The position numbers and the translations under genes are program-made. Below, in pieces: positions 30,241 through 38,632 of a stretch of 64,000 nucleotides of DNA. The notes beneath the pieces were generated by a model. It saw only the letters and a program-made list of their open reading frames with translations, did not search any database and had not been told where the DNA came from. Every line of letters starts with the position of its first letter. The first letter of the stretch is position 1. This DNA is from Paramoeba atlantica (lineage: Eukaryota > Discosea): the NCBI GenBank assembly GCA_977017575.1, contig CDRNVI010000047.1:62001-126000 (forward strand), written 5' to 3'.

Positions 30241-30343
30241 AGAAGCTAATACCGGGGATCCAGTAACGTTTTCTCAGTACAAGACATCACGGGGTAGACT
30301 GACGAATGCCCCCATTTTTGTGAAGAAAAGCCGCTATATGTAA

Positions 30344-30876
30344 TCGAAATTTGCTGTGTATAACTTTGCGCATTAATCTGGAACGCTTATTTTCAGGAGT
30401 GTTATGTCCTCTTGGTACATTTATTTATCAACGCGTTAATAATATTCTGGAGCATTTATGTATATTTCATTGCTAAATATCCGTACCCACCGAAAACACT
30501 GAGTGGGGTACGTAATATTGATAGTATAAGGTGGTTTATTTGGCAAGCAGAGAACAAGTTGGCGCTGAGTTGCTCTTCGGGCATATGACGCGGCAATGAA
30601 GGCAAGAACTTGCGTACTGCTTAACCCTTGGTACCGCGTTGAATATCGATGGTGAAATATTGAGCTGAAAATGGCTAATTGTAAGATTGTTCTGGTTTGC
30701 TTGTGCTCGTTTGTACACGTTTTCTCCTAATTGCAAAAGAGGATAGGTCTCCTACCTCCATTCGCATAATCCGCGGTTTTGGCCTATTCGTGATGTGGAT
30801 AGATGTTTCAGTGCGCTAAGGAGAGTGTACGTTGAAAGTTGCATGTGTATAGTCTTTTGTTATATTATTATTATTA
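30344..30876 (+). other. Non-coding stretch between ingi-like LINE and DIRS-b
   Basis: AT-rich sequence without a credible gene; probably the 3' UTR or flank of the ingi-like LINE. An ATT microsatellite (30860-30879) marks the truncated end of DIRS-b. Nothing else is recognisable. Confidence 0.5.
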
Positions 30877-31311
30877 TTACGCGAAGTTCTCCTCCCAGCG
30901 ATCCCCCACACAAACTACTTGCCCGTAGTCGAGGTACAATATTGCTCCCCATCCCGTCGACGAAGCATCCGTGTATAAGGTGTGGCGGTGTGGAACTGTA
31001 TCCGGATGAGGAGGGGGTGTTACTGGATTATTTAAGCATATCTTATTCTTCCATTCCGTCAATGCCAAAGTTACACACGGAGGGAGCGGTACCCGTACGT
31101 TGTGTAGTTCAGGTTTGTTGTTGAGCGCATTGATACGTCTGCGAACCAATTTTAGGGGAAAATGGTAGTTTGTTATCGGTTCACCCAGAACTGAGGATGC
31201 GTGCACGAGTCGTCCCACTGCTGATTCAAGTTGCTCAAAAGTAGCATAACGAAATCTATCCTCTTTCATTCGCTGAATTATCTTTGGTCCCATTTTTACC
31301 TTACCCTCTTC
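30877..31311 (-). pseudogene. DIRS-b Pol, third segment: RT end and start of RNase H
   Basis: Continues FNGVEFCY of the second segment with EEGKVKMGPKIIQRM, then the RT end (SAVGRLVHASSVLG, LKLVRRRINAL) and the RNase H start YTDASSTGWGAILYLD. It ends at TAA after DRWEENFA, before the Glu and the two later Asp positions of RNase H. The rest of the gene is absent, so the host pol is inactive regardless of the insertions. Confidence 0.85.
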
Positions 31312-31508
31312 TTAGAGTTTACGGAAAGAATTGCTTGAAGAAAATATTTATTCTTTGACCGTGGCCCTACGGGGCACATATACATATATGTACCTGATTT
31401 TGCCCCCTCCGGGGGGAACCATGTAATTATACTTTTAGCATACTATACTATACATTATTTTACTCTAGTGACTTATAACCTTTTTCCACTCGCAAAAGGA
31501 AAGTTGCG

Positions 31509-32738
31509 ATGACACAACTCGAACTTCACTCTACCCGAAATTTACGGTCATCGCGCAGTTCGTCTCCTGCAGTGCAACGGCCCGAGCCTACCGAGCCGTT
31601 GTCGCAGCAGGAGCTGAGTTTGGTGTGCACTGTTGCCCGAGAAAAACTGTTGAGTAGGGTGGCGGTCAATGTTAGGGCCAAATTTCGACGCAAGGACTCT
31701 TCTTCTGAGGCAATGCAAGTTGTGCAAGGTAAGATTCGAAAAGAAGGGATTGAATTATGGGGTGTCTGGGATAATGAACCCTCAAAAGAGTATCCATTTC
31801 CGCACGCCGACTTGTACTATTACGGCATTTCGATCATAGATGATCCTCCGGCGACTACGGGGCTAGAACAAGGGTCGACCGCCAATGGATTACGTACTAG
31901 TCAGAATTTCCCGGATGGTGGGGGGACAAACGAGGCTATTGTTAATGCTGATACTGTGGAAACTGGAATTCCTTTCGGACCGAGTGCCAATTTGGACCCT
32001 AACGGCCTGGATCCTTACGAGCCGATTACGTTCACCCCATGGATTAACGCCTTTGATGACGGGGGATTTCGCGTACGGGATTTGATGCGAGAACTGCGAG
32101 AAGCACCAGAATTTGGACTTCGCGTGAACAATAGTTGCGCAACTGCGCGATTATCTACCCCGAGCATCGTGGCTGGGTTCACTGCAATCGTAAAGAATCC
32201 GTAAAGATTACGAATTGGTTACGAATTTTCATTAACCGTGAACCAGTTTTTCACCGACCGGACTTTTCTGAAGCAACAAGAACGATTTTTTGAAAATGTT
32301 TTTTGCAAGTGGATTCTTTTTGCGCGGATGACTCAAGGTTGGGATCAGGGAGTTTACTTGGAAATGGGAAAAGCAATCATTCAGACGATGCGCGATGCAT
32401 ATTGGCGAGCCCGGCGCATTGACGTGGATCTCGTGCATCAAAAATTGCAAAAAGACGTCCGTCCGAATGATAAGTTCTACCATCTTGTCAGTGAGCAATT
32501 AGTTGATCGCCAGAAGCAGTATGCCCGCCAAGTGGGATTTTCCGGATCAGGGGTCTTCCACTCAAAGGCAAGTTTTCAAGGAAATGCGCGCCAGAATTTT
32601 GTGCCTCAACAGCGAGCTCCTTTATTGTGTTATGGTTGTCGTTCCCCTGACCACATGTGGAGAAATTGTCCTAAACGGTTTCAGCAGGGTTTTCGTTCGA
32701 GGGTGGCTGGCCCTGCACAAGGCAGCAAGAACTTCTGA
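31509..32738 (+). pseudogene. gag: DIRS-a' Gag interrupted by a small insertion
   Basis: Homologous to DIRS-a Gag from the ATG on, with the same NLRS start region, the KEYPFP and YEPIT blocks and the MRELREAPEFGLRVN segment. After that a 107-nt insert (32130-32236) brings a stop at 32202-32204. Beyond it the same phase continues with NQFFTDRTFLKQQER and the knuckle CYGCRSPDHMWRNC. Insert plus duplicated CGTGAAC is 114 nt, so the phase is kept. The product would be about 231 residues without the knuckle. Confidence 0.88.
32130..32236. mobile_element. 107-nt insert in DIRS-a' gag with 7-bp flanking repeat
   Basis: CGTGAAC occurs at 32123-32129 and 32237-32243, and DIRS-a has only one copy at this place in gag. 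The insert has internal repeats (GTTGCGCAACTGCGC; CGTAAAGA twice; TTACGAAT twice) but no clear terminal inverted repeats. It could be a tiny non-autonomous transposon; its class is unknown. Confidence 0.55.
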
Positions 32739-32804
32739 AACGTTCCCACCCGAACGGCCAGTACTACAATAAATACCAACCGAAACCACAAACCTTTTAC
32801 GCAA

Positions 32805-33559
32805 GTGAACAGTACAGTAACAGTTTTCAAAAGAAAAACGATACAATTTATGCAAGTGACGAAGAAACGAAGGATGGAGAAGAATCACGTGGGTGTAGTG
32901 AGTGCAAAGAACTCAAGAGGAAGATATCTCAGATCTGGGACTTTATACGGCGGGACGCTAAGTTTGGAGCAGAAGGTGCCGGAAAGGCAGAAATTGATGA
33001 AGTTATTGCTGGGTGTGACAATAATGAGTCCCGAAATAAGGATGGCTCTCGCGGGATGGCATCCCGCGAAAAACATACGCTGCTGCTGTGCTGGAAGGGG
33101 GCAAGCCGTTGGTCCGAAACGGCAGCGTTGACCAGAGAACGGTTTTACGAAGTCGCGTCCAACAGAATTGTAATTTGGTGGGGAAGGCATACGAAGACGT
33201 CCCGCCTAAACCCATATCGCCCATCCATGTATACCGTCATCGAGGGACCGGGCACGGAGGAGCTCGCAAGGTATGTAGCGCAACTAAAGCCTCTCCAACC
33301 GATGTCATGGGCTACAACTTCACAAGTGGATGTCGAGATAAGGAAAATTCTCGGATTGGGTTTCGGGTCACATTCGTCAAAGCGCGGGGCGATCACTCTT
33401 CTTCTCGCGGAGGTGGCAAACGGCAATCTAAATTTAGAGGAGGTCCAGCATCTTGCAAAACATCAGAGCCTGGAATCTCTTCTGCGGTACAATGCCGATC
33501 CAGTGACGACTGCACTGGCACTGGGAACGCACAAAGCAACGCGCAAGTTGACCATCTGA
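32805..33559 (+). pseudogene. DIRS-a' tyrosine recombinase with internal deletion
   Basis: The first part (32805 to about 33055) matches the YR N-terminus: GRYLRSGTLYGGTLS, LLLGVTIMSPEIRMAL. The second part (33056-33559, another phase) resumes at REKHTLLLCWKGASRWSE and carries the whole catalytic set: Arg in ASRW, HSSKRGAI and LLRYNADP. Compared with DIRS-a about 120 residues are missing. The deletion junction reads CGCGGGATGGCATCCCGCG, an inverted repeat. The frame change shows the gene is dead although the catalytic domain survives. Confidence 0.85.
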
Positions 33560-35169
33560 TTACGGAAGACAATCTTTTTATCAAGTTTTTAGACGATATT
33601 CCTCAGGAGAAAGTTAAACACACGATTACTCGTACTCGACGAACATCGAAAGTGGCTCTTCCATCCGATTATAATCTTCCGTTGCACGTGAAATCCGGAA
33701 TACCGGACATGCAGGTTAATACTCTCAGACGAATGATGAACAGCGAAGCAGAACGCCGATTCGCAGAAACATGGGATACACTTGTTCGGCTACCGTCTAC
33801 ACCGGCGATAGAGCAGCGATTCAAATCCTTTTTACCCCCAGCTGATATATCCGCTTTGTTAGAGACAGGAGTTATTTCACGGGTTGGATCCGAGGTAGTA
33901 AAGGCCAGACCTTCGATGGAGTGGGTGATTCCATTCACGGTGGTGGAGCCAGCTGACGACGATTCGGAGCGACGTCGCTTTATAGCCTGGACCCGAGGCG
34001 ATAACAATAGAATTCGCGAAGAGTACAAGCCTGAGGTTCCCGTTTGCCATGCTGCATATTACCTTCATCGGGTTCGAGACCAATGTGCTATTAAGCGGGA
34101 TTTAGCGTGCGGGTTTTGGCAGGTGAAGATACCGGTGGAATCACGACAAAAATTTCGCTTCCGTGACGAGGAGGGCACATTATACGAAATGAATGTTATG
34201 CCCATGGGGCATCGTTGTGCCCCCGAGATAATGCACACCCTTACGGCCACCATTGGGGGTGACCCCCGATATTGTAATCGAGATGCGTCTTTTCCTGGAG
34301 GGGGACTGGATGTTTACATTGACGGTATTCGTTTTGCGGGCGAGGTGTCTAAGGTGAATGAGTACGCGCGCTTCATTGATCGTCGTGCTATCAATGTCAA
34401 TGCTAAGTTTAAGGATCATGGCGACCCGCCAATGGATGTTTATACCTTTAATGGGGTTACCTTTTTTCACCGAGATGGAAAGGTTAGTCTAGGGCCTAAG
34501 TTGACGCGACGATTGCAAAGTGATGATTTCTTAGCGGGAACCTATGGGTCTTTGGAGGCAGGCGTTGGGAGGTTAATTTTTGCATCGGCCATCATGGGAA
34601 TATGTATGCCAGAGTACCATTTGGAGTTGAAAATTGTTAGGCGCCGAATTTGTCGATTGAATCGCGAACCGAATTTACTTGATGATAAGGTCCCATTACC
34701 GACATCTGTCAGGATACGTTTGATGGCGTGGAGGGATAAATTGCTTTATCGTTCACCTGTTACACCGCCTCGCCACCCAGATACTGTTCCCCATCAACAT
34801 ACTTTGTTTACGGATGCGTCATCTGTAGGATGGGGGGCGGTCCTATATCTTGATTACGGACCCATGTTTTGCACTGGGGCGCAGTGGCCGGCGGATTTTA
34901 ATTACGAGGTTAATAGAGCTGAAGCGCGGGCAGTTCGACTCGCCTTTGAGAAATTTCAAATTCACTTTAAGAAAGATACGTGTGTGGACTTGTTCATTGA
35001 TAATACTTCGTGTGTGGCCGCTGTTAATAGAAAGGTTTCAAAATCAAATGGAATTACCGAGGAGCTTCGTCGTTTACTGCATTTTCTGAACAAGAACGGC
35101 TTAGCGGTTAAAGCAGAGTACGTACGATCATCCGAGAACGCAGCAGATCATTACAGTCGATATTTTTGA
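33088..35169 (+). CDS. pol: DIRS-a' Pol: RT and RNase H
   Basis: Open for 693 codons from a nominal start within the YR region. Clear homology to DIRS-a begins at FIKFLDDIPQEKVKHTITR. RT has motif A KRDLACGFWQV and a catalytic box YIDG (DVYIDGIRF) instead of YxDD. RNase H: FTDASSVGWGAVL, NRAEARAVRL, LFIDNTSC, and a C-terminus reading ENAADHYSRYF. Upstream, before the YR deletion, the same logical frame holds the pol N-terminal block GFSFEGGWPC and CSECKELKRK. RT-RNase H looks intact, but the deletion removes part of the linker. Confidence 0.87.
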   Translation: MLEGGKPLVRNGSVDQRTVLRSRVQQNCNLVGKAYEDVPPKPISPIHVYRHRGTGHGGARKVCSATKASPTDVMGYNFTSGCRDKENSRIGFRVTFVKARGDHSSSRGGGKRQSKFRGGPASCKTSEPGISSAVQCRSSDDCTGTGNAQSNAQVDHLITEDNLFIKFLDDIPQEKVKHTITRTRRTSKVALPSDYNLPLHVKSGIPDMQVNTLRRMMNSEAERRFAETWDTLVRLPSTPAIEQRFKSFLPPADISALLETGVISRVGSEVVKARPSMEWVIPFTVVEPADDDSERRRFIAWTRGDNNRIREEYKPEVPVCHAAYYLHRVRDQCAIKRDLACGFWQVKIPVESRQKFRFRDEEGTLYEMNVMPMGHRCAPEIMHTLTATIGGDPRYCNRDASFPGGGLDVYIDGIRFAGEVSKVNEYARFIDRRAINVNAKFKDHGDPPMDVYTFNGVTFFHRDGKVSLGPKLTRRLQSDDFLAGTYGSLEAGVGRLIFASAIMGICMPEYHLELKIVRRRICRLNREPNLLDDKVPLPTSVRIRLMAWRDKLLYRSPVTPPRHPDTVPHQHTLFTDASSVGWGAVLYLDYGPMFCTGAQWPADFNYEVNRAEARAVRLAFEKFQIHFKKDTCVDLFIDNTSCVAAVNRKVSKSNGITEELRRLLHFLNKNGLAVKAEYVRSSENAADHYSRYF

Positions 35170-36101
35170 AAGATGTTGTTTTCGAAGGATTAAATTACGC
35201 CATTTGTGAAAGCGCATATGATACGTATAGTAGATAAAAATAAGATATTGAGCGTTGAAAATTAAAAAAAAAAAAACGAAGACGAGGGAGACGTAAACTT
35301 CATGCAATCAATAACCAAGCAGAACGGACATGTGAGCGATTTTGATGTATATGAGGAATGAGTGAGTGAGGAGACGAGATGACGAGGGGGGGGCTCTCAG
35401 ATAGTAGGCAATCTGGGGTTTCTTCTTCTTGCCGTCACTAGCGTTTGGGTGATTTGAAGACTGGCGAGTGGGTGGTCCCCGCCGGGGAACTACCCATTCG
35501 CAAGAGAGAGAAAGTTTGAATATTGTTTTGTGGACGTCCATTTATTTTTGTTATCATTATAGTCAGGATAGAAAAGTTGAAAGACATGTAGTTATTTAGT
35601 TTTATTTACTTGATGAATATTATTTACTTAGGACAATTCTTTATATATTTTGTACAAAGATTTTATGATGAGCAATTCTTAGAGTTTACGGAAAGAATTG
35701 CTTGAAGAAAATATTTATTCTTTGACCGTGGCCCTACGGGGCACATATACATATATGTACCTGATTTTGCCCCCTCCGGGGGGAACCATGTAATTATACT
35801 TTTAGCATACTATACTATACATTATTTTACTCTAGTGACTTATAACCTTTTTCCACTCGCAAAAGGAAAGTTGCCCCACCCGCCATCCCCCAAACCACTC
35901 CCCGCCGGGGAACTACCCATTCGCAAGAGAGAGAAAGTTTGAATATTGTTTTGTGGACGTCCATTTATTTTTGTTATCATTATAGTCAGGATAGAAAAGT
36001 TGAAAGACATGTAGTTATTTAGTTTTATTTACTTGATGAATATTATTTACTTAGGACAATTCTTTATATATTTTGTACAAAGATTTTATGATGAGCAATT
36101 C
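35170..36101 (+). repeat. DIRS-a' 3' UTR and right-end repeats B1-A2-linker-B2
   Basis: 35170-35475 is 3' UTR with an A13 run and no gene. B1 (203 nt) and B2 (203 nt) are near-identical, and A2 (196 nt) matches A1 in length and sequence. The linker is C-rich (CCACCCGCCATCCCCC). B carries GCGAGTGGGTGGTCCCCG and CGGGGAACTACCCATTCGC (35464-35501), which pair as a hairpin of about 19 bp. Confidence 0.92.
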
Positions 36102-36372
36102 GTAACAAAACTCCACTCCATTGAAAACATAGTTCGTCATAGGATCCGTGCCCTCGTCCTTGAAAGTTGCATTAACGCTGCCAGCTCGAGAGTCAATGAA
36201 TTGTTTATACGCGCTCGCCTCTTCTTCCCCTCCCGCGTACCTTACTCCATCAACATAGACGTCAGCTTTAAAGGCTCCATCATACGCGGAACTCTCGCTG
36301 CAATAATGCGGATCCCCGGCCAATGTTGATGTAATTGTGTGCATGATTTCCGGGGCACACCTATGCCCCATC
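36102..36372 (-). pseudogene. DIRS-b Pol, second segment: RT catalytic region
   Basis: Reads MGHRCAPEIMHTITSTLAGD, the YVDG box (ADVYVDGVRYAG) and NYVFNGVEFCY. It joins upstream to ...YELKVMP at 38633 and downstream to EEGKVKMGPK at 31311. These junctions rebuild the VMPMGHRCAPE and FNGV-x-F/Y blocks of DIRS-a and a', proving both flanking elements are insertions. Confidence 0.88.
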
Positions 36373-36545
36373 TAATAGTTTACGGTAAGAAATTCAGGCG
36401 AGAGCTTATTACGTATAGTTTTACTTATCATTGAAAATGTGACTGTTGATTGATTGATTTCGTAAATTCATTAGAAAAGTTATTAACGGATGTGTATGTG
36501 CTTAGGGACTATTCAAATACAAAATCTACGCGTTTTCGAATTTTT

Positions 36546-37574
36546 ATGTCTGGAATCGTCCAAGCGGTTACTAGGGCAATTTCACGATCTAGAGCAAACA
36601 GCCCTGAGCCTCAAGCTCCGGAGCCCCAGGTTTCCCGACATAGCCGACGAGGCGGTACCCTCAACCCTGACCAGGTTGAAGCCCTCCTTGGAAACGATGT
36701 ACGTTTGCCGATGACGGATGATGCGAAATATGAATTTGCTCATAAGATGCGATTGCTTCTCTCTCGAGGTCATAAGGTTTGGATTCAGGCAGTATGGGGC
36801 CACCAGGAAGAGACCGAGCAATATAGAGTAATCGGCCAAGTGTACTTGAAAAATCGCAATGACCCTGACCACTCAGAATTAAAGGCGCGTTGGGATGATG
36901 AACAAGATATGGAGTACAGCTTCCCGTTCCCAGATATTGACTATTACTCATTGGCGATTGCTAAAGTACAAGCTCGAATGCCAGGCGGTGAGCGAGTTGA
37001 GCATCTTCCTTCTGTAGACCGTTTGACCATCTCTGATCCCAAGAACTTCTCTCCCATTGAACCAAAAACATGGGGTCCATGGATAGAATCCCCAGATGAG
37101 TTTAAGCCACGGGAACTGGTACGAGAGCTCCGCGATACGAAAGAATTCGGCGTACGGTTCAATCCTCCGCTTGTTCGGGAACGCTTATTCGAAATGCTCG
37201 TTCAGTGGATTTATGCGGCGCGCAAGTTGGCAGAATGGACAGACGAAAACTTCTACAACATAGCTAAGATCATTATAGAGGAGCTAAGAAACCATTATTG
37301 GGCCGCGGCCGGCGCTCCAGTTGAGAAAGTACAGCAGCGACTTCACCAGGTAAGGAACCCTGACGACACCTATGGACGTATTATGCTAGAGGAAACTTCA
37401 AAGCAGTCTCGTCGGGTACGTGCGACCCAGCCTCCGCTGTGCTTCAACTGTCGCATGCCTGGGCACTTGCGGGCCAATTGTCCACGTTTAAAGGATTTTC
37501 ACCGGGGGGTGGCGAGTGGCGGTACGAAGACACCTGTGAGCTACACTCGTGCCGAAAGACGAACGATCCACTAG
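36546..37574 (+). CDS. gag: DIRS-d Gag
   Basis: A 342-residue Gag from ATG 36546. Conserved blocks: NPDQVEALL, EFKPRELVRELRDTKEFGVRFNPP, RNHYWAAAGAPVEKVQQRLH, and a knuckle CFNCRMPGHLRANC (about residues 297-310). These match DIRS-e Gag almost block for block. The overlap with the pol frame at the 3' end contains T-TTA-AAG in slippery phase (about 37487-37493). The gene is undamaged, so this deleted element could still supply Gag. Confidence 0.88.
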   Translation: MSGIVQAVTRAISRSRANSPEPQAPEPQVSRHSRRGGTLNPDQVEALLGNDVRLPMTDDAKYEFAHKMRLLLSRGHKVWIQAVWGHQEETEQYRVIGQVYLKNRNDPDHSELKARWDDEQDMEYSFPFPDIDYYSLAIAKVQARMPGGERVEHLPSVDRLTISDPKNFSPIEPKTWGPWIESPDEFKPRELVRELRDTKEFGVRFNPPLVRERLFEMLVQWIYAARKLAEWTDENFYNIAKIIIEELRNHYWAAAGAPVEKVQQRLHQVRNPDDTYGRIMLEETSKQSRRVRATQPPLCFNCRMPGHLRANCPRLKDFHRGVASGGTKTPVSYTRAERRTIH

Positions 37575-37685
37575 GAAACGTTCCCCACCCCGAAAACAAC
37601 TACTCGTGCTCCTGCCTTATACAAAAGGCGGGAGAACTTACCAGGCTATTTTACACGTTCATCTCCAAGTTATGTATGGAACGGT

Positions 37686-38390
37686 GTGCGATATGTCAGC
37701 GCACTGCGGAATGCGCAGCAAATACTCGTGACTCAAACAATGAGTCAAACAAACACTACAGGTACGGGTCGAACTCAAAAGAGGATAAATCGCCCCGCAG
37801 GACACCAAACGGACCTATCAGGCCCCTTAGCGAAAACAAGAAGGTTGAACTTGACGTGCCAACTCCTCCGTATGGATCCAAACGACGCGCTGGCGCCGGC
37901 TCTTCAGAGGGCAGTATATCCGATGTGGACGGAAAAGACGTGGACCACAAGGGAACGTATTTGGATGCGACTAAACGAGTTCTGCGAGAAAAGAAGCATA
38001 CGTCCAACTGCGCTGCACGCAATATTGTTTCTGGATTCCCTAAGCGTTGCGGTAACGACGCGGCTAGCCTACACAAGAAGTCTACACACCATTTACACAT
38101 GCATAAACGAGGACAACACCCCTCTCAAGCTATACTCGAAGGCACTACAAGCGCAGGGGGGGCTGGAGCCACAACGTCAGATGGAGCCACTGACCCCGTA
38201 TCTGCTACGGAAATTGTGCAGCAGGATAACAGTCTCACAGACCATGGCCGTGCTGCTGTGCTGGAAAGCGGCGGCGCGGTGGACAGAGGTCGCCGAACTC
38301 TGCAGGGAGAAGTTTCTCAAGGTATCCTCAACCGAGATAGTGATTTATTGGGGTCGGGCGACGAAGTCAACACGCCTAAGGGTTGGAGGC
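37686..38390 (+). pseudogene. DIRS-d tyrosine recombinase, C-terminally deleted
   Basis: Matches the YR N-terminal and first catalytic region of DIRS-e: MWTEKTWTTRERIWMRLNEFC, LEPQRQMEPLTP and the Arg box CWKAAARWTEVAEL. It breaks off after RATKSTRL, where B-region sequence takes over, so HxxR and the Tyr nucleophile are gone. The pol frame (from 37439) is also open across this stretch, beginning with GFSPGGGEW and GELTRLF, before ending at 38446 in the terminal region. Confidence 0.85.
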
Positions 38391-38632
38391 TGCGAGTGTT
38401 GGGGGGCTTAGCCCCTTCACATAGTATTTACTTGTTTTATTATTGATTTTAGATTCGGTACCAAGTTATTATCTTATTAGCGTGCGCATTATAGATCGTA
38501 ATATACATGTATTCCTGCTCTATAAAAATATTGTATGTTCAGTGAAAAGAGACAGAAGTGTGTATTTCTGGAATTAGATACTTTATATTGTTTCTGCTTT
38601 ATTGAATGTTCGGACGCCTCGCTGCGGATTTC

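Larger units (their letters stand above)
23589..30343 (+). mobile_element. ingi/L1Tc-like LINE split by DIRS-c
   Basis: It starts 16 nt before its ATG, directly at the end of array block 4, and encodes APE endonuclease, RT and RNase H. DIRS-c (27708-30240) is inserted near its C-terminus. Joining 27707 to 30241 keeps the frame open for 34 more codons to TAA at 30341-30343. No poly(A) tail could be identified downstream. Confidence 0.82.
31312..36101 (+). mobile_element. DIRS-a': YR element inserted in DIRS-b pol
   Basis: Left end TTAGAGTTTACGG, right end GAGCAATTC. Structure A1 (31312-31507), gag, YR, pol, B1 (35476-35678), A2 (35679-35874), 24-nt C-rich linker, B2 (35899-36101). Flanks CCTCTTC and GTAAC rejoin DIRS-b pol in register without duplication. 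It is a close relative of DIRS-a, but gag and YR are broken while pol is open. Confidence 0.9.
36373..38632 (+). mobile_element. DIRS-d: short YR element inserted in DIRS-b pol
   Basis: Left end TAATAGTTTACGG, right end GCGGATTTC. It has intact gag, a truncated YR and no RT-RNase H, then its own B-like terminal region (about 38391-38632). Flanks CCCCATC and GGCATAAC rejoin DIRS-b pol without duplication. It is a deletion derivative of the DIRS-e family; its Gag is closest to that of DIRS-e. Confidence 0.87.

Noticed and set aside
36450-36545. N-terminal extension of DIRS-d Gag upstream of ATG 36546
   Set aside because: It needs a non-ATG start and lies in terminal region A. DIRS-e Gag also starts at an ATG shortly before the conserved DQV block.
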